From positions 1 through 54,399 of the forward strand of contig JADGNH010000002.1 in assembly GCA_017883605.1 (NCBI GenBank): DNA of 54,399 nt, given 5' to 3'. Below the pieces are notes generated by a model, which was given only the letters and a program-made list of their open reading frames with translations, had not been told where the DNA came from and ran no database searches. Of the stretch, positions 8,281 to 17,462 are shown piece by piece. Within the stretch, counting starts at the first letter, position 1. Every line of letters begins with the position of its first letter. The DNA comes from Methanobacteriaceae archaeon (GTDB lineage Archaea; Methanobacteriota; Methanobacteria; Methanobacteriales; Methanobacteriaceae). Both the position numbers and the translations under genes were made by a program.

Positions 8281-9022
8281 TGGATAAAATAAAAGAAAGA
8301 AGAAATCCTAAGGCCATTATTAGACCAGTGTATTCATGGGTCTCTAAAAATGCCTCGGGTAGCATGGTATCGGCGATCATGGTCAAAAGAGCACCGGAGG
8401 CCAGGGCCAGAGTGGCGGCATTCACATCCGGTGGAAACTGGCTGAAGATGCTGTAGCCTGCCAGGGAGGATATGGCAGTGATTAGGGCTATAGAAAACCA
8501 TAAACCAAATATTCGGCGTTTACTCCATCCCATGGCCTTCATCCCCACCGAACTGGACAGGCCTTCCGGGATGTTGGATATGAAAACTGCCACCACCGTG
8601 GCCACGCTCACCAAACCTCCGGTAATTATGGTAAGACCTATGGCTATAGATTCAGGTATCCCGTCTAAAAGAGCACCTGCAGCAATGGCCGGCCCGTTTT
8701 CATCGTATTCATCTGATATTCTTGATTTATCAAAGGTTTTACGATGTTTGGCCCCTCTCTTTGCCAGGTAGACATCCGCTCCGGTGAACATCAGGACGCC
8801 TATGATAAAACCGGTGATGGTAGAATCAAATCCTCCTAAAAGGTAAGCCTCTCTGATAAGGGCGAAACAGGCGGCTGCTATTAAGACACCAGTACCAAAG
8901 GCCATCACCGAGGCAATAATTCTATGGGGAATCTTTAAATAATATCCGGCCAACGCCCCCAGCAAAAGGGCTATACCTCCCACAAAACCCCATAAGGCAG
9001 CCTGAATCCACGTGGCAATCAT
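8276..9022 (-). CDS. ZIP-like metal permease
   Basis: A 248-residue membrane protein with paired motifs DGIPESIAIG and NIPEGLSSS in consecutive helices, the signature of the ZIP superfamily, though only distantly similar to the neighbouring ZIP. The first histidines are replaced by aspartate and asparagine, so its substrate or direction may differ. A cytoplasmic loop at about 90-110 is charged (KRGAKHRKTFDKSR). The ORF can start at a TTG at 9031; the ATG at 9022 is preferred. It faces the other ZIP gene convergently, which makes a separate promoter likely. Confidence 0.8.
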   Translation of the reverse strand: MIATWIQAALWGFVGGIALLLGALAGYYLKIPHRIIASVMAFGTGVLIAAACFALIREAYLLGGFDSTITGFIIGVLMFTGADVYLAKRGAKHRKTFDKSRISDEYDENGPAIAAGALLDGIPESIAIGLTIITGGLVSVATVVAVFISNIPEGLSSSVGMKAMGWSKRRIFGLWFSIALITAISSLAGYSIFSQFPPDVNAATLALASGALLTMIADTMLPEAFLETHEYTGLIMALGFLLSFILSI

Positions 9023-9181
9023 TTTTCTCAACTAAATTTTTTTACAGTCTTCTGGATGTTATGATTAATAAATTATTTTTTTTTTTATCTTCTGGAATTA
9101 TAAATTTGAATTTTCATATTTGAATCATAATTTTGAATGGGTATTAATAGATGGATATAGTTAATAATTAGATTAACTAAC

Positions 9182-10012
9182 TTATAAAGGTATTCTCAGC
9201 CACTGGAGAACTCCCAGCATCTTCAGGGCAATGTAGATTAGAACAACCACAAAAATATATCTCAATAATCTGTTAGGAACTTTATGTGCGGCAATAGCAC
9301 CTATCTGAGCCATGGGAATGCTCATACTGGCCAGAATTACCAGTTGCAGTAAATTGATATAGCCCAGAGAATATGGGGGTAATCCTGTAATATATAAGCC
9401 GTTAAGGATGTAAGCCACTATCCCTCCGATGGAGGTAAAGATTATAACCATGGTTGAGGTTCCTACTGCTTCTATCATACTGAATCCTAAAATTAAGACC
9501 ATCACCGGGACCAGGATCACACCACCACCGATACCCACCAGACCGGACATTAGACCGGCTATAAAACCCCAAAAAAGGTAATAATAGATATTATCCACTT
9601 TTTTCCTGTCTTCAGGGGAGTCTTTAAAGCTAAGCATCTGCACTGCCACCAATAAAAGCGCAAAACCAAATATGATCTTTAAATAGTCGCCTGGAACATG
9701 GGTGGCAATATAGCCCCCTAAAAATCCTCCCAAAATACCCGGAATTCCCATATAAAACGCCGGTCTTACCAGCACCAACCCTTTAGTGTAATGCCGGTAG
9801 GTCCCGCTGACAGCGGTTGGTAGAATGACCGCCAGGCTGGTGCCGAAGGCTATTCTTAGAGCTGTAGTGGGATCCACACCTATGGATTCCAGTAAAAAGA
9901 ACTGAATGGGGACTAATATGAATCCCCCTCCCACCCCCAAGAGTCCAGTGAGAAATCCAACCCCTAAGCCGGTAATCAGGAGAATTGTAATATAAAAAAG
10001 TTCAGGGGACAT
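9182..10012 (-). CDS. TauE/SafE-family sulfite or organic anion exporter
   Basis: A 276-residue protein with eight to nine membrane segments and the two internal repeats of the TauE/SafE (DUF81) family: GVGGGFILVP near residue 26 and GIGGGVILVP near residue 160. Members export sulfite, sulfoacetate or other small anions, but substrates of archaeal members are mostly unknown. The ATG at 10012 has no clear Shine-Dalgarno site and an AT-rich element about 35 bases upstream, so the transcript may be nearly leaderless. Confidence 0.85.
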   Translation of the reverse strand: MSPELFYITILLITGLGVGFLTGLLGVGGGFILVPIQFFLLESIGVDPTTALRIAFGTSLAVILPTAVSGTYRHYTKGLVLVRPAFYMGIPGILGGFLGGYIATHVPGDYLKIIFGFALLLVAVQMLSFKDSPEDRKKVDNIYYYLFWGFIAGLMSGLVGIGGGVILVPVMVLILGFSMIEAVGTSTMVIIFTSIGGIVAYILNGLYITGLPPYSLGYINLLQLVILASMSIPMAQIGAIAAHKVPNRLLRYIFVVVLIYIALKMLGVLQWLRIPL

Positions 10013-10084
10013 GTTAATTATTATAAATGAACATTTTAAAAAACTTTTTAAATTTTATAATCTTAACTTAGAGAGGTTCTAATT

Positions 10085-10126
10085 TATTCTATCGTGGAAC
10101 TTAAATATTCTATCGTGGAACTTAAA
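10085..10126. repeat. Perfect 21-bp tandem duplication
   Basis: The 21-bp unit beginning TATTCTATCGTGG occupies 10085-10105 and 10106-10126 without a mismatch. A second, imperfect pair (about 23 bp, containing CTTAAACTTATAAT) follows at 10162-10184 and 10191-10213 in the same spacer. Confidence 0.92.
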
Positions 10127-10237
10127 AATAGCTTTTAATTTTGTTCAAGAGTAAATTTAAAACTGCTTAAACTTATAATTAGCATTTAAAACCACTTAAA
10201 CTTATAATCAGCAGCTCGGACATATTAAAATTTTTTA

Positions 10238-10897
10238 TTATTTTTTTTCTTTTAAAACACCGTCTTTTATATAAAAAAGATTTTCTGCATAGGAAGCCAG
10301 CAGGTCATTGTTACTTACAATTATAACCGTAAGGTTATCCTTTAAGTTTTTTAATAAGTCCATAAATTTCCGAGCAGAACTGCTGTCCAGCTTTCCGGTG
10401 GGTTCATCACATAATATGACGGAAGGTTTGTTGACCAGGGCCCGGGCCAGGGCGGCTTTCTGCTCTTCCAGGTAAGATATCTCTTCTGGAAATTTATTTA
10501 ATTCAGTCAAACCCACATTTTTGAGTATATCCTTAGCATTTTCAGTATCAGAATTGATCATGGGGAGCATCACATTCTCCAGGAGGTTTAGATAGGGTAG
10601 TAAATTAGAATCTTCTAATATGAAGCCAATATCTCTGTGGATCAATTTGGCGCGTTCACCGGGAGAGAGTTCTCTGGTTTCCTTTCCCTTAAAAACTACA
10701 GAACCCTGGGTGGGTTTCTCCAGGAGCCCGGCTGTTTTAAGGAGGGTGGATTTACCAGCACCTGAGGGGCCGATGATGACAGTTAAGGAACCCCTTTTAA
10801 TGTTTAAAGAAATTTTTTCCAGGGCCTGTTTTCCGCTTTGGCGGTGGTATGTCCTACTTACATCCTTTAATTCCAGAATGAATTCACCATCCCTCAT
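10238..10897 (-). CDS. LolD/MacB-type ABC ATPase with degenerate catalytic motifs
   Basis: Overall layout matches the ATPase of MacB/LolCDE-type exporters. Walker A GPSGAGKS and Walker B VILCDEPTG are intact. However, the Q-loop glutamine is glutamate (GFILEDSNLLP), the LSGGQ signature reads SYLEEQ, and the switch histidine is asparagine (IIVSNND). Three catalytic or allosteric positions have therefore changed together while the frame stays intact. The start codon overlaps the permease stop (ATGA), so both subunits are co-translated. It may be a slow ATPase, a regulatory subunit, or one that pairs with a normal ATPase encoded elsewhere. Confidence 0.88.
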   Translation of the reverse strand: MRDGEFILELKDVSRTYHRQSGKQALEKISLNIKRGSLTVIIGPSGAGKSTLLKTAGLLEKPTQGSVVFKGKETRELSPGERAKLIHRDIGFILEDSNLLPYLNLLENVMLPMINSDTENAKDILKNVGLTELNKFPEEISYLEEQKAALARALVNKPSVILCDEPTGKLDSSSARKFMDLLKNLKDNLTVIIVSNNDLLASYAENLFYIKDGVLKEKK

Positions 10898-11592
10898 CTA
10901 AAAACCACCGATAAATCATTTTTTGAGGCAAGCCATGCCGGATAAATAGCTAAAATAAAACTTAAAAAAGTTGTAACCAGAATAACACCTAAAATCAACC
11001 AGGGGGGAAACACAATGTTTAAGGAGATAAAGGTGAAGACGCTGCTAATTAAAAACACCCCAATATATCCCAGTATAACCCCTATAATAGAGGCAATAAG
11101 ACCTAAAAGAGCGCCTTCCAGGGTCAGGCTTAAAAATATCTGCCCCTCAGAAAATCCCATAATTTTAAATAAGCCTACTTCTCTTCTTCTTTCTATTTCA
11201 TTGAAATACATGGTAGTCAATACACCTAAAACACCTATGAAAAGAGCTATACTAGCTAATCCATCTAAAACATAGATCAAAGTACCAAGCAGGTTTTTTA
11301 AACTATTACCTATGGGTGAACTTTCTAAATCTATTCCAAAGGTTGAATTTAAGTAAGTGACAACAGAAGTTAGTATTTGGGTTTGATTGGAACTACTGTT
11401 GGTCTGAGAGGCATTGGGGGAGAGCGTGGTTTCGCCAAATGATTCGGCCTGCTTCACAAAACTGTTAATTCCCAATCCAGAGCTTATTAAGATTAAAAGA
11501 AGAATAACTCCTCCTGCTATTCTTAAGATGGTTGAAAAATTTCTTATTTTGTTCCTACGCATATTTTTAAGGGGTAGAGTGTAAATTCCCAT
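10894..11592 (-). CDS. Short FtsX/MacB-type ABC permease
   Basis: A 232-residue protein with an N-terminal membrane helix (about 24-44), an extracellular loop of about 60 residues rich in N, S and T, and three C-terminal helices of the FtsX fold (NEIERRREVGLFKIMGFSEGQI is the conserved cytoplasmic coupling segment). MacB-type permeases are usually 370-400 residues with a large periplasmic domain, so this one is strongly reduced. GGAG six bases before the ATG at 11592 supports the start. It forms a two-gene operon with the downstream degenerate ATPase. The substrate is unknown. Confidence 0.85.
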   Translation of the reverse strand: MGIYTLPLKNMRRNKIRNFSTILRIAGGVILLLILISSGLGINSFVKQAESFGETTLSPNASQTNSSSNQTQILTSVVTYLNSTFGIDLESSPIGNSLKNLLGTLIYVLDGLASIALFIGVLGVLTTMYFNEIERRREVGLFKIMGFSEGQIFLSLTLEGALLGLIASIIGVILGYIGVFLISSVFTFISLNIVFPPWLILGVILVTTFLSFILAIYPAWLASKNDLSVVFR

Positions 11593-11736
11593 TTTTGGCT
11601 CCTTAGATTTAATTTTTTATCGGTATTTATATTAAAATTTTTATCAAGAGTTCTAAACTCAACAAATTTTTTTTTATCAATAATTTTTTTCTAAATTCAA
11701 TAAAAATACTTATAAATTATATTTTATAGGCCTAAA

Positions 11737-12591
11737 TTATTTTTTATCTTCTATAACTTCTTTTAAACTTTCAATTTCTGCTTTCATCTCGTCGTTCTGT
11801 TTTTTTAATTCATCTATCTTTTTTAGTTCATCTAATTCATCTAAACGGCTGTTTATATTATCTAATTTTTCACTGAGAATTTCCACAGATTTTCTGGTTT
11901 TTTCAGCCACCTGTTCTGTTCCTTTTCTAAACTTTTGTATCAAAGAGAAGGTGGCCACTGAGGTTATGATACTGGTGAGTGCCAGGGCACTGAACATGGA
12001 AATTACACCCATCAGACGGCCGACTCCGGTTATGGGGATAATGTCCCCGTATCCCACGGTGGTAATGGTCTGCAGTACAAACCATATCGAATCTTCATAA
12101 GTAGCTACCTCTGGATTTACACCGTGTTCTGCCAGATAGAAAATGAAAGAACAAACAAAAAAGACCACCAGAAATATTGCTAAAGCGTAAACTAATCTGG
12201 TCTGCTCCTGAAACTTTATTGCCTCTCTACTAACCCTTCTGACAAATAAATAGAGTGCAAAGATTTTGATAAGAATTATCAACCTAATTAAAATAGAGGT
12301 ACTATCCAATCCCATTAAGTTAAATAGAATGAAATACAGGGGAAAAAGAGCGATAAGGTCGCTCCAGTGTTTTTTGATATAACTCAGCTTGTTTCCATCT
12401 CGATTCATAAGCTGGATAAACACCGCCAAAAGTACCAGTACCACCAGAAGATCGAAGATTCCCAATGCCTCAAGGGTTCCTATCCTTAAATTAGAAATAA
12501 CCGATAAAAAGAGCAGGATACTATCCAGCAATATCAGGAAAAGGATGATGGATTGCCGCAATATACCGGTTCTTTGGGTTAGGACTCTCAT
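11737..12591 (-). CDS. Voltage-gated-type potassium channel with C-terminal coiled coil
   Basis: Six membrane segments followed by the K+ selectivity filter TVGYGD between the last two, then a lysine/glutamate-rich coiled coil of about 75 residues (EILSEKLDNINSRLDELDELKK...). The fourth segment carries spaced arginines (RLIILIKIFALYLFVRRVSR), as in voltage sensors. The coiled coil probably drives tetramer assembly, as in bacterial KvAP/KvLm-like channels. The frame is open to a TTG at 12654, adding 21 basic residues; neither start has a good ribosome binding site, so the N-terminus is uncertain. Confidence 0.87.
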   Translation of the reverse strand: MRVLTQRTGILRQSIILFLILLDSILLFLSVISNLRIGTLEALGIFDLLVVLVLLAVFIQLMNRDGNKLSYIKKHWSDLIALFPLYFILFNLMGLDSTSILIRLIILIKIFALYLFVRRVSREAIKFQEQTRLVYALAIFLVVFFVCSFIFYLAEHGVNPEVATYEDSIWFVLQTITTVGYGDIIPITGVGRLMGVISMFSALALTSIITSVATFSLIQKFRKGTEQVAEKTRKSVEILSEKLDNINSRLDELDELKKIDELKKQNDEMKAEIESLKEVIEDKK

Positions 12592-12753
12592 GATTTTATT
12601 TTGGTTTTTAACTAAAATAAGTTTTGTATAAACCCATCTAAAAATTTTTATCAACTATCTGAATCTTTTTGCCTGAACATTAGAGTTTTTAAAAATTATT
12701 AGAGTTTTAAAAAATAATAGAAGGGGGGCTTGTTTGAAATTTAAAATTTAAAT

Positions 12754-13245
12754 TTATTCTGATGGTACAAAAAATTGAGTTATTCCCGTAATTATCAGCC
12801 AGAGTCCTATCAAAAAGGCCAGATAAAATGGGTTCCAGGCGTAAAATGCCAGTATTATGTACAGGATACCGAGTATAATTCCTAAACCACCAGCACCCTT
12901 TGTGGCAGTGTTTCCTCCAAAGAGTCCGAATATACCGGATATTATCAGGAAGAATCCGGCAATATAGAACCAGAAGCTCACTAAAAATCCAAGTGCGAGT
13001 ATATTTCCAAATAAACCTATTCCTACTATTATGGCAAGAATACCCAGTATTAGTTGGGCTATACTGGTGCCTTTGCTGGTGCTCCATAATTCGAAGCTTT
13101 GTACCAGTAGCCAGATACCTAAAAACATTATTCCAATACCTGCAAGAACGCTAACAGCGAAAATACTTATTAATGGGAACGCTATAACCATAATACCAAG
13201 TATTATTGCTAAAATACCTAATAACATATTTCTTCCTTCAGCCAT
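12754..13245 (-). CDS. HdeD-family (DUF308) membrane protein
   Basis: A 163-residue, almost entirely hydrophobic protein with six predicted helices arranged as repeated two-helix units (GILAIILGIMVIAFP, GILAIIVGIGLFG, GIILGILYIILAF). This is the DUF308/HdeD pattern, associated with acid resistance in enterobacteria; function in archaea is unknown. GGAGG eight bases before the ATG gives a confident start. Confidence 0.85.
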   Translation of the reverse strand: MAEGRNMLLGILAIILGIMVIAFPLISIFAVSVLAGIGIMFLGIWLLVQSFELWSTSKGTSIAQLILGILAIIVGIGLFGNILALGFLVSFWFYIAGFFLIISGIFGLFGGNTATKGAGGLGIILGILYIILAFYAWNPFYLAFLIGLWLIITGITQFFVPSE

Positions 13246-13352
13246 GATTTAAACCTCCAAAGATTTGTTCAAACAAGCCCTATTATACTCTGTGCTAATT
13301 GTTATAAAAAAAAATTCGCTTAGGATAATGTTAAATAATAAATTCTAAACTG

Positions 13353-13433
13353 AACTTCTAAAATTAGTATTTATACATCCTTTAAACTTCTAAAATTAGT
13401 ATTGTAAAATCACGAACTTCTAAAATTAGCATT
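13353..13433. repeat. Three 19-bp direct repeats at about 31-bp spacing
   Basis: AACTTCTAAAATTAGTATT occurs at 13353-13371, 13385-13403 and, with one change, 13415-13433. The intervening 11-13 bases differ. The array lies between rpiA and the DUF308 gene. Confidence 0.88.
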
Positions 13434-13438
13434 GTAAT

Positions 13439-14113
13439 TCAAATTCTTTTTAAAGTATTTACGCCCCTGGCTGTTCCCACCAGTACTTCGTCCACTATCC
13501 CTGAGAAAATGCCGTTTTCCACTACTCCCGGGATGGAATTGAGCTCTACTTCCAGATCTTTCGGTTGGGGGATCTTTTCAAATTTAACGTCCACCACAAA
13601 ATTGCCGTTGTCGGTTATTACCGGGCCATCTTTTCTTTCAGCCATCCTGAGCTCAGGAACACCATACATATCTTTTAACTCCTTTTTTACGACTCTAAAT
13701 GCCTGGGGAATTACTTCCACTGGCACTGGTGTTTTTCCCAATTCTTGGACTAATTTGGAGTCATCCACAATTACCACAAATCTTTCTGCAGATTGGTCCA
13801 CAATCTTCTCCAGGGTGTGGGCTCCCCCCCCTCCTTTTATAAGATTCAGCTGGTTATCAACTTCATCAGCACCGTCCACGGCAATATCCACATCATGTTC
13901 ATCCAGGGTAGTTATGGGGATTCCGGAATCCCTGGCTAAGAAGAAAGACTGGTAGGAGGTGGGTATTCCCATCACTTCTATCTCTTCTTTTTCCATTCTT
14001 TCTCCCAGCTTTTTTATGAAGTGGTGGGTTGTAGATCCAGTTCCCAGTCCCACCACGTTTCCATCTTTTACCAGGGCAGCGGCTTGATATCCAACTATTT
14101 TTTTGAGATTCAT
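13439..14113 (-). CDS. rpiA: Ribose-5-phosphate isomerase A
   Basis: Interconverts ribose 5-phosphate and ribulose 5-phosphate, supplying ribose for nucleotides; methanogens usually make pentoses by the ribulose monophosphate or non-oxidative route and need this enzyme. Diagnostic motifs are GLGTGSTT near residue 22, DGADEVD near 80 with the catalytic acid, and KGGGGAH near 93 with the catalytic lysine. The 224-residue length is typical. GAGGAG lies six bases before the ATG. It is first in order after egsA and UPF0179 on the same strand, separated by 54 bases. Confidence 0.96.
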   Translation of the reverse strand: MNLKKIVGYQAAALVKDGNVVGLGTGSTTHHFIKKLGERMEKEEIEVMGIPTSYQSFFLARDSGIPITTLDEHDVDIAVDGADEVDNQLNLIKGGGGAHTLEKIVDQSAERFVVIVDDSKLVQELGKTPVPVEVIPQAFRVVKKELKDMYGVPELRMAERKDGPVITDNGNFVVDVKFEKIPQPKDLEVELNSIPGVVENGIFSGIVDEVLVGTARGVNTLKRI

Positions 14114-14167
14114 AAGAAACTCCTCATTTCCAGAGATTTGTATAAGAAATTCATCTTTAAAACTTAT

Positions 14168-14602
14168 TTAATTAACATTTAACAGTACCAGACGCAAGTT
14201 CAGTCCTTTAACACATTCATAATCAGGTTTCCCTATGTTTTTAACAATTTTACATTTGTCTTCTTTGTGCAGACCTTCTGGAAAGCATAAATTCAAGTTA
14301 GGACATTCCTCATCACACTCTGGAGGATTAAATACTATATTAGAACCTTCAAAAGCTTTTTTTGAATCAATTAAACTTTTAATATCTGATCTTTCCACTT
14401 CAACTACCTTGACTTTTCCACCTTCATGCACCAGGCAGGGGTGTTCTGTGTTCTTGACATCGGTTATGATGTATATTCGGCCTTCTTCCATGGTGTCTAT
14501 GCAGGTGTTTTTGAATCTACATTTTTCACACTCTGCAGCGGCTCCGCAGTGCATGAATTTGAGGCCCTTTTCTGCTAAATTTTTTCCAATAAGTGTTATC
14601 AT
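14168..14602 (-). CDS. UPF0179 cysteine-rich archaeal protein
   Basis: A 144-residue protein with cysteines at CGAAAECEKCRFKNTC near the N-terminus and at CDEECPNLNLC and KCKIVK further on, plausibly ligands for zinc or an iron-sulfur cluster. It matches the archaeal family UPF0179, whose function is unknown. The ATG overlaps the egsA stop codon by one base (TAATG), so its translation is coupled to the lipid gene. A long internal loop separates the two cysteine groups. Confidence 0.85.
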   Translation of the reverse strand: MITLIGKNLAEKGLKFMHCGAAAECEKCRFKNTCIDTMEEGRIYIITDVKNTEHPCLVHEGGKVKVVEVERSDIKSLIDSKKAFEGSNIVFNPPECDEECPNLNLCFPEGLHKEDKCKIVKNIGKPDYECVKGLNLRLVLLNVN

Positions 14603-15645
14603 TAAATCACCCCGGTTTTCCTGGCCAGTTTCTCCGCTGCTTCTTCGGTAAGTCCACGGTCTCCTAAAATGGTATATCTCTCCTTTCGAATGGTGTGGGC
14701 GGTACTCAAAGCCTTTACAATATATTGGGGATCTATTCCCAATTCTGAAGCTGTTGTAGGGGCTTTAATGGCTTTTAAAGTGTCTCTTATATATTTCCAG
14801 TCCCCTCCGTGGAGGTACATCATCATTATGGTGCCTACGCCGCACTGTTCACCGTGCAGTGCTGGTTGGGGGGCTATGACGTCCAGGGCGTGGCTGAATT
14901 TGTGTTCAGATCCGCTGGCTGGTCTGCTGGTGTTGGCGATGCTGATGGCCATGCCGCTGCTTATTAAGGCCTTAACCACCAGTTCTGAACTTTCTATCAG
15001 TCCTTCTTTTATGGCGCCGGCAGATTTCATGGTCATTTTAGCGGTCATAAGGGACAGTGCAGAAGCTGAATCACTGTAGTATTCATTTAAAAGTCTATGG
15101 GCCAGTTTCCAGTCCAGGACAGCTGTTTGGTTGGATATTATATCACCACAACCAGCTGCCAGCAGGCGGAAGGGGGCCTTGCTTATGATTTTGGTATCGG
15201 CTATAACTCCTATGGGTGGTTCTGCCTCCAATGATACGCTGCCACCTTTATTTCTTATTGAAGCCCGGGGTGACGCTATTCCATCGTGGGATGCTGCGGT
15301 GGGCACGCTGATAAAGTTAATACCGGATCTGGTGGAAGCTAGTTTGGCCACGTCGATAACCTTTCCTCCTCCGATCCCCAAAACTAGGGAGACATTACCT
15401 ATCATGTCTTGAACATTGGAAACAGCATCTTTTGAGGCTTTTTCTATGATTATATTTTCAACTTCAAATCCCTGTTCTTGAAGACTTTTTATGGCATCTT
15501 CACCACCAATTTTCAGGGTCTTAGGGCCGCTGACCACCAGAACTTTACCTTCAAATCTCAGATCCCTACAGATGGCACCGGTTTTATTGATTATCCCCGG
15601 ACCAGTGTGAATCTCCCGGGGCAGCTGAATCTTTCTATATCCCAT
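14602..15645 (-). CDS. egsA: sn-glycerol-1-phosphate dehydrogenase
   Basis: Reduces dihydroxyacetone phosphate to sn-glycerol 1-phosphate with NAD(P)H, setting the stereochemistry of archaeal membrane lipids. The nucleotide-binding motif GIGGGKVIDVAKLAS lies near residue 90; the zinc ligands are expected in the GCGDIISN segment and the two histidines of SGSEHKFSHALD and PALHGEQCG. The 347 residues are full length. GGTGA eight bases before the ATG supports the start. It is the strongest single marker that the window is archaeal. Confidence 0.97.
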   Translation of the reverse strand: MGYRKIQLPREIHTGPGIINKTGAICRDLRFEGKVLVVSGPKTLKIGGEDAIKSLQEQGFEVENIIIEKASKDAVSNVQDMIGNVSLVLGIGGGKVIDVAKLASTRSGINFISVPTAASHDGIASPRASIRNKGGSVSLEAEPPIGVIADTKIISKAPFRLLAAGCGDIISNQTAVLDWKLAHRLLNEYYSDSASALSLMTAKMTMKSAGAIKEGLIESSELVVKALISSGMAISIANTSRPASGSEHKFSHALDVIAPQPALHGEQCGVGTIMMMYLHGGDWKYIRDTLKAIKAPTTASELGIDPQYIVKALSTAHTIRKERYTILGDRGLTEEAAEKLARKTGVI

Positions 15646-15995
15646 AATAATTCACCTTCAGTACATGTTTTATATTTGTTACATCAGATGATAAAACAAT
15701 TTTGATTTTACCATAAAAGATGATAAAACAATTTTGATTTTACCATAGAAATCTACATTCATCTATTAACGTTACTAAATTATCTATAAACATTACCTAA
15801 CATTCATCTATCAACATTAAATATTGGAAGTTTCAACTTATCTAGTAATCTATAATATTATTTCTGCACTAAAAAAATTATTATTCAAAGAAGTTTAAAT
15901 TCTAATGAGAGAAATGGAATAATCTAAAATGGAATAATCTAATTAAAGATAAAATTATACTTTTAAATGTATAGCTAAAGATTACAGGTGAATAA
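15646..15995. other. Divergent promoter spacer with direct repeats
   Basis: This spacer separates egsA and proS, transcribed away from each other. It contains a perfect 29-bp direct repeat (15687-15715 and 15719-15747, period 32) and a looser pair around ACATTCATCTAT at about 15754 and 15800. I see no coding frame or structured RNA. Confidence 0.7.
15687..15747. repeat. Perfect 29-bp direct repeat, period 32
   Basis: The unit begins GATGATAAAACAATTTTG and ends TTTTACCATA; the two copies are separated by AAA. It lies 42 bases upstream of the egsA start. Confidence 0.93.
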
Positions 15996-17408
15996 ATGTC
16001 AGAATTTAGTGAATGGTTTCATAAAATCCTCGAAGAGGCAGAAATAATTGACACCAGGTATCCCATTAAGGGCATGCATGTGTGGCTTCCCCAGGGCTTT
16101 AAAATACGTAAACATACCCTTAAAATACTGAGAGATATCCTGGACCAGGACCACGAAGAGGTGCTCTTCCCACTTTTAATACCAGAAGATGAACTGCAAA
16201 AGGAGGCCATCCATGTTAAAGGATTTGAAGATGAAGTTTACTGGGTAACCCACGGTGGACTTACTCAGCTTAACAAAAAATTGGCCTTAAGACCCACCAG
16301 CGAAACTGCCATGTACCCCATGTTTTCCCTGTGGGTCAGATCCCACTCAGACTTACCCATGAAGTTTTACCAGATAGTGAACACCTTCCGTTATGAAACC
16401 AAACACACCCGACCCCTGATCAGGGTAAGGGAGATTACCACCTTTGAAGAAGCCCATACCATCCATTCATCAGAGGCTGAGACCGAAAAGCAGGTGGAAC
16501 GTGCCATTGAAATTTACAGAACCTTCTTTGACAGCCTGGGAATACCTTACGTCATAACAAAGAGACCGGAGTGGGATAAGTTTCCTGGTGCGGTGTACAC
16601 CATGGCCTTTGATACCCTCCTCCCCGATGGGAAAACCCTGCAGATCGGTACCGTACATAATCTGGGCCAGAACTTCGCCCGGACCTTTGACATAACCTAC
16701 GAAACACCCTCTGGTGAACATGAATACGTCTATCAAACCTGTTACGGCCTTTCAGACCGGGTTATAGCCTCAGTAATAGGTGTACACGGTGATGAAGCCG
16801 GCCTATCCCTTCCTCCCCAGCTGGCCCCCTATCAGGTGGTGCTGGTGCCTATTATTTTCAAGAAAGGTGGAGAAGAGGTAATAGAATTCTGCAAAGAAAT
16901 AGAAGAAAAATTAAAAACTGAAGGTAACTTAAGGATTTATCTGGATGATAGGGATATCAGGGCCGGTAAAAAGTTTTACGAATGGGAGATGAGAGGTGTA
17001 CCCCTCAGGATAGAGATCGGTCCCCGAGATATTAGAAATAATGAGATGATAATAGTTAAAAGAAACATCCTCCAAAAAGAAACCCTTAAACTTAATCCAG
17101 AAACCCTAACAGAGGATATAAATTCAATTTTAAGCGATATAACTCACGGTATGAAAGAAAAAGCCTGGGCAATTCTCAAAGAAAATATAAGGCCGGTTGA
17201 AAGCATTGAACAAGCAGTAAAAGAAATTTCAGAAAACAATGGAATCATCTCCTTTGCCTGGTGCGGCCAAAAAGCATGTGGAAAAGAAATTGAAGAAAAG
17301 ATACGAGTGGATATACTGGGGATCCAGGAAAACTTTGAAGGCGAAGGAAGATGTATAAATTGTGATGAAACTGCAAAACATTTAACACTTCTCTCCAGGA
17401 CATATTAG
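15996..17408 (+). CDS. proS: Prolyl-tRNA synthetase, archaeal/eukaryotic type
   Basis: Class II synthetase charging tRNA-Pro. Motif 2 is visible as FRYETKHTRPLIRVREITTFEEAHT and motif 3 near GDEAGLSLPPQLAP; an anticodon-binding domain follows (QVVLVPIIFKK...). The C-terminal zinc domain has four cysteines, WCGQKACG and GRCINC, as in the archaeal/eukaryotic form. The 470 residues match the family. GGTGA precedes the ATG at 15996. It has its own promoter in the spacer shared with egsA. Confidence 0.97.
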   Translation: MSEFSEWFHKILEEAEIIDTRYPIKGMHVWLPQGFKIRKHTLKILRDILDQDHEEVLFPLLIPEDELQKEAIHVKGFEDEVYWVTHGGLTQLNKKLALRPTSETAMYPMFSLWVRSHSDLPMKFYQIVNTFRYETKHTRPLIRVREITTFEEAHTIHSSEAETEKQVERAIEIYRTFFDSLGIPYVITKRPEWDKFPGAVYTMAFDTLLPDGKTLQIGTVHNLGQNFARTFDITYETPSGEHEYVYQTCYGLSDRVIASVIGVHGDEAGLSLPPQLAPYQVVLVPIIFKKGGEEVIEFCKEIEEKLKTEGNLRIYLDDRDIRAGKKFYEWEMRGVPLRIEIGPRDIRNNEMIIVKRNILQKETLKLNPETLTEDINSILSDITHGMKEKAWAILKENIRPVESIEQAVKEISENNGIISFAWCGQKACGKEIEEKIRVDILGIQENFEGEGRCINCDETAKHLTLLSRTY

Positions 17409-17462
17409 GGTATATTAAAGGAGATAATTTAAAATCAGGCAAAATCTAACTTAAAAAGTAAC

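Noticed and set aside
12591..12654. TTG-extended N-terminus of the potassium channel
   Set aside because: No ribosome binding site before the TTG; kept only as an alternative in the gene entry.
12707..13087. A 126-codon minus-strand frame overlapping the DUF308 gene
   Set aside because: It overlaps a well supported gene in another frame, and its composition has no domain pattern.
13353..13433. Possible mini-CRISPR with 19-bp repeats at 31-bp spacing
   Set aside because: Repeat too short, spacers 11-13 bp, no cas genes; it fits the general tandem-duplication pattern.
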